Source of the DNA: SCGC-AG-212-J23 sp036406675
Lineage (GTDB): Bacteria > Pseudomonadota > Gammaproteobacteria > Burkholderiales > SG8-39
Direction: 5' to 3'
Assembly: GCA_036406675.1 (NCBI GenBank)
Contig: DASXAO010000133.1
Location: 1 to 36,154, forward strand
Length of the DNA stretch: 36,154 nt
Part shown: one piece after another, positions 35,102-36,154 of the stretch
Numbering within the stretch: the first letter of the stretch is position 1
How the letters are laid out: the number at the start of each line of letters is the position of its first letter
Translations under genes and position numbers: made by a program
Notes under the pieces: model-generated
Databases searched by the model: none
Seen by the model: the letters and a program-made list of their open reading frames with translations, nothing else
Told to the model about the DNA's origin: nothing

Positions 35102-35798
35102 GACGCGCGGCTCCACGCCGCGCGGGCCCGGCACGCGAATGTGGATCGGCGCGGGCGAGACCCGCGGCACCATCGGCGGCGGCAACCTCGAGTACGCCGC
35201 GCTCCAGATCGCGCGCGAGATGCTCGCCTCCGGCGAGACCGAGCGCCAGCGCAGATTCGTCCTCGGCGACTCGCTCGGCCAGTGCTGCGGAGGAAATACC
35301 ACGCTCTCCTTCAAGAGGGTGGAAGCGATGGAGGGCGAAGAGGACCTGTTCGACGTAGTGCTCTTCGGCGCCGGCCACGTCGGCAAGGAGGTGGCGCGCA
35401 TCCTCGAGCGCGTGCCCTGCCGCCTCACCTGGGTCGACCAGCGCCGCGAGCAGTTTCCCGAGCACACCACGGCGCGGGTCGTGGTCGACGACGAGCCTGC
35501 TTTCGCCGTGGACGAGGCGGCGCCGGGCGCGTTCTACCTCGTCATGACGCACAGCCATGCGCTCGACTTCGAAATCGTCGAGCGTGCCCTCCTTCGCAGG
35601 GATGCGCGCTTCGTCGGCATGATCGGATCCGAGACCAAGGCGGCGAAGCTGCGCGCGCGCCTTGGCGCGCGCGGCGTCGACGCGTCGCAGCTCGTTTCGC
35701 CGATCGGCCTGTTCAAAGCCGGCAAGCACCCCGCCGAAGTGGCGGTGTCGGCGGTGGCGCAGCTCCTGCAGCTGCGCGCTACTTCAGCTTGTCCTTGA
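35073..35798 (+). CDS. xdhC: XdhC molybdenum cofactor insertion chaperone
   Basis: 241 residues. Binds sulfurated molybdenum cofactor and delivers it to XdhB. The N-terminal XdhC_CoxI domain has VVETRGSTPRGPGTRMW, GTIGGGNLEYAAL, and LGQCCGGNTTL with paired cysteines. The C-terminal Rossmann domain has VVLFGAGHVGKEVARIL and FVGMIGSETKAAKLRARL. ATG 35073 is inside xdhB; compared with usual XdhC, about 15-20 N-terminal residues before the first strand are missing. The 3' end overlaps the convergent GlcG-like gene by 20 bases. Confidence 0.93.
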   Translation: MSFIEIRVVETRGSTPRGPGTRMWIGAGETRGTIGGGNLEYAALQIAREMLASGETERQRRFVLGDSLGQCCGGNTTLSFKRVEAMEGEEDLFDVVLFGAGHVGKEVARILERVPCRLTWVDQRREQFPEHTTARVVVDDEPAFAVDEAAPGAFYLVMTHSHALDFEIVERALLRRDARFVGMIGSETKAAKLRARLGARGVDASQLVSPIGLFKAGKHPAEVAVSAVAQLLQLRATSACP

Positions 35799-36154
35799 TC
35801 TTGTCGAGCGCGCCGCGCGCGCATTCTTCGTCGAACTGACCGCCGGGCGCGCCGCTCACGCCCAGGCCGCCGATCGTCTGGCCGCCCGCCATGATCGCGA
35901 TCGCGCCCTGCGCGTAGGTCACGTTCGGCAGCGGCGTCTGCGGCACCGTCGTTGGCGCTGCCTTCGCCATGCGGTCGACGATCTGCTTGGAAGTCTCCTC
36001 CTTGCGCGCCAGCCCGAGCGAAGCGATCGTGTAGGCCTTGTAGTATGCGTTGTCCATGGAGTGGATCGGCGCGCCGTCGCCGCGCAGCAGCGCCTGGCGC
36101 ACGCCGTCGAGATCGACAACCACGGCGACGACCTTGTAGCCGTTCTTTGCGCAG
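35779..36154 (-). CDS. GlcG/HbpS-like haem-binding family protein (5' part outside window)
   Basis: The frame is open to the end of the window, giving 124 C-terminal residues. VVAVVVDLDGVRQALLRGDGA, IHSMDNAYYKAYTIASLG, and GAIAIMAGGQTIGGLGVSGAPGG-type motifs (last part GGLGVSGAPGGQFDEECA) are those of the GlcG/HbpS (DUF336) fold. The lysine-rich ending ALDKIKDKLK is normal. Members bind haem or act in cobalamin- and diol-related functions; the role here is not known. Whether a signal peptide is present cannot be seen. Convergent with xdhC. Confidence 0.85.
   Translation of the reverse strand, partial: CAKNGYKVVAVVVDLDGVRQALLRGDGAPIHSMDNAYYKAYTIASLGLARKEETSKQIVDRMAKAAPTTVPQTPLPNVTYAQGAIAIMAGGQTIGGLGVSGAPGGQFDEECARGALDKIKDKLK

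Overview
The window is a compact, high-GC (roughly two-thirds G+C by eye) stretch of bacterial chromosome. It most likely comes from a betaproteobacterium, perhaps an uncultured one. Supporting signs are an S-adenosylhomocysteine (SAH) riboswitch before ahcY, a pteridine reductase beside a MidA/NDUFAF7-type methyltransferase, TtcA, a Liv-type transporter and xanthine dehydrogenase genes. The species cannot be named from the sequence. Nearly every base is coding. Operon partners overlap by ATGA, GTGA or TAGTG, and several convergent pairs share their stop bases. No gene-free stretch exceeds about 210 bases; the longest is 11030-11235, which holds the ahcY promoter, riboswitch and terminator. 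I see no tRNA, rRNA, CRISPR array or intact insertion sequence.

Layout. 1-2020: metK (5' end outside the window) and a short MetE-type methyltransferase. 2158-6709: a complete branched-chain/aromatic-type ABC uptake operon (livKHMGF), in which livH appears to start at CTG. 6706-7799 (minus): an unrecognised four-helix membrane protein and an NTF2-like protein, with a doubtful zinc-ribbon frame before them. 7979-9192: LigA/LigB-type extradiol dioxygenase subunits. 9189-11029 (minus): a membrane-anchored Ser/Thr kinase coupled to a degenerate class III cyclase-like protein. 11060-14471: promoter, SAH riboswitch, ahcY, a ketopantoate-reductase-like gene and metF. 14482-16346 (minus): a small SpoIIAA/STAS-like protein and a class V aminotransferase whose frame is open into an N-terminal Cro/YdaS-type helix-turn-helix. 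16466-18202: a divergent ThDP-dependent enzyme. 18199-21506 (minus): DUF3750 protein, panE, panB, ttcA. 21556-21960: relic of an ORF6N phage-type protein. 21966-23041 (minus): SugE-type SMR transporter and pteridine reductase. 23074-24775: MidA-like methyltransferase and a two-haem c-type protein. 24789-29094: GST, a 58-residue DUF2905 gene on the plus strand, then the minus-strand operon gpt-gst-cca-C13 peptidase. 29144-35798: two molybdenum-binding large subunits, one FeS/FAD subunit and XdhC. 35779-36154 (minus): the 3' part of a GlcG/HbpS-like protein.

How it works together. metK, the MetE-like enzyme, ahcY and metF cover most of the activated-methyl cycle. The SAH riboswitch is readable as an ON switch: its pseudoknot strand is part of an intrinsic terminator stem, so SAH binding should block termination and raise ahcY. 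panB and panE give two steps toward pantothenate. The xdh cluster together with gpt suggests purine turnover. The most unusual locus is 14482-18202: a helix-turn-helix in frame with a class V aminotransferase, a perfect 7-bp inverted repeat over its promoter, and a divergent ThDP enzyme. That layout recalls MocR/GabR regulators but uses different protein families on both halves.
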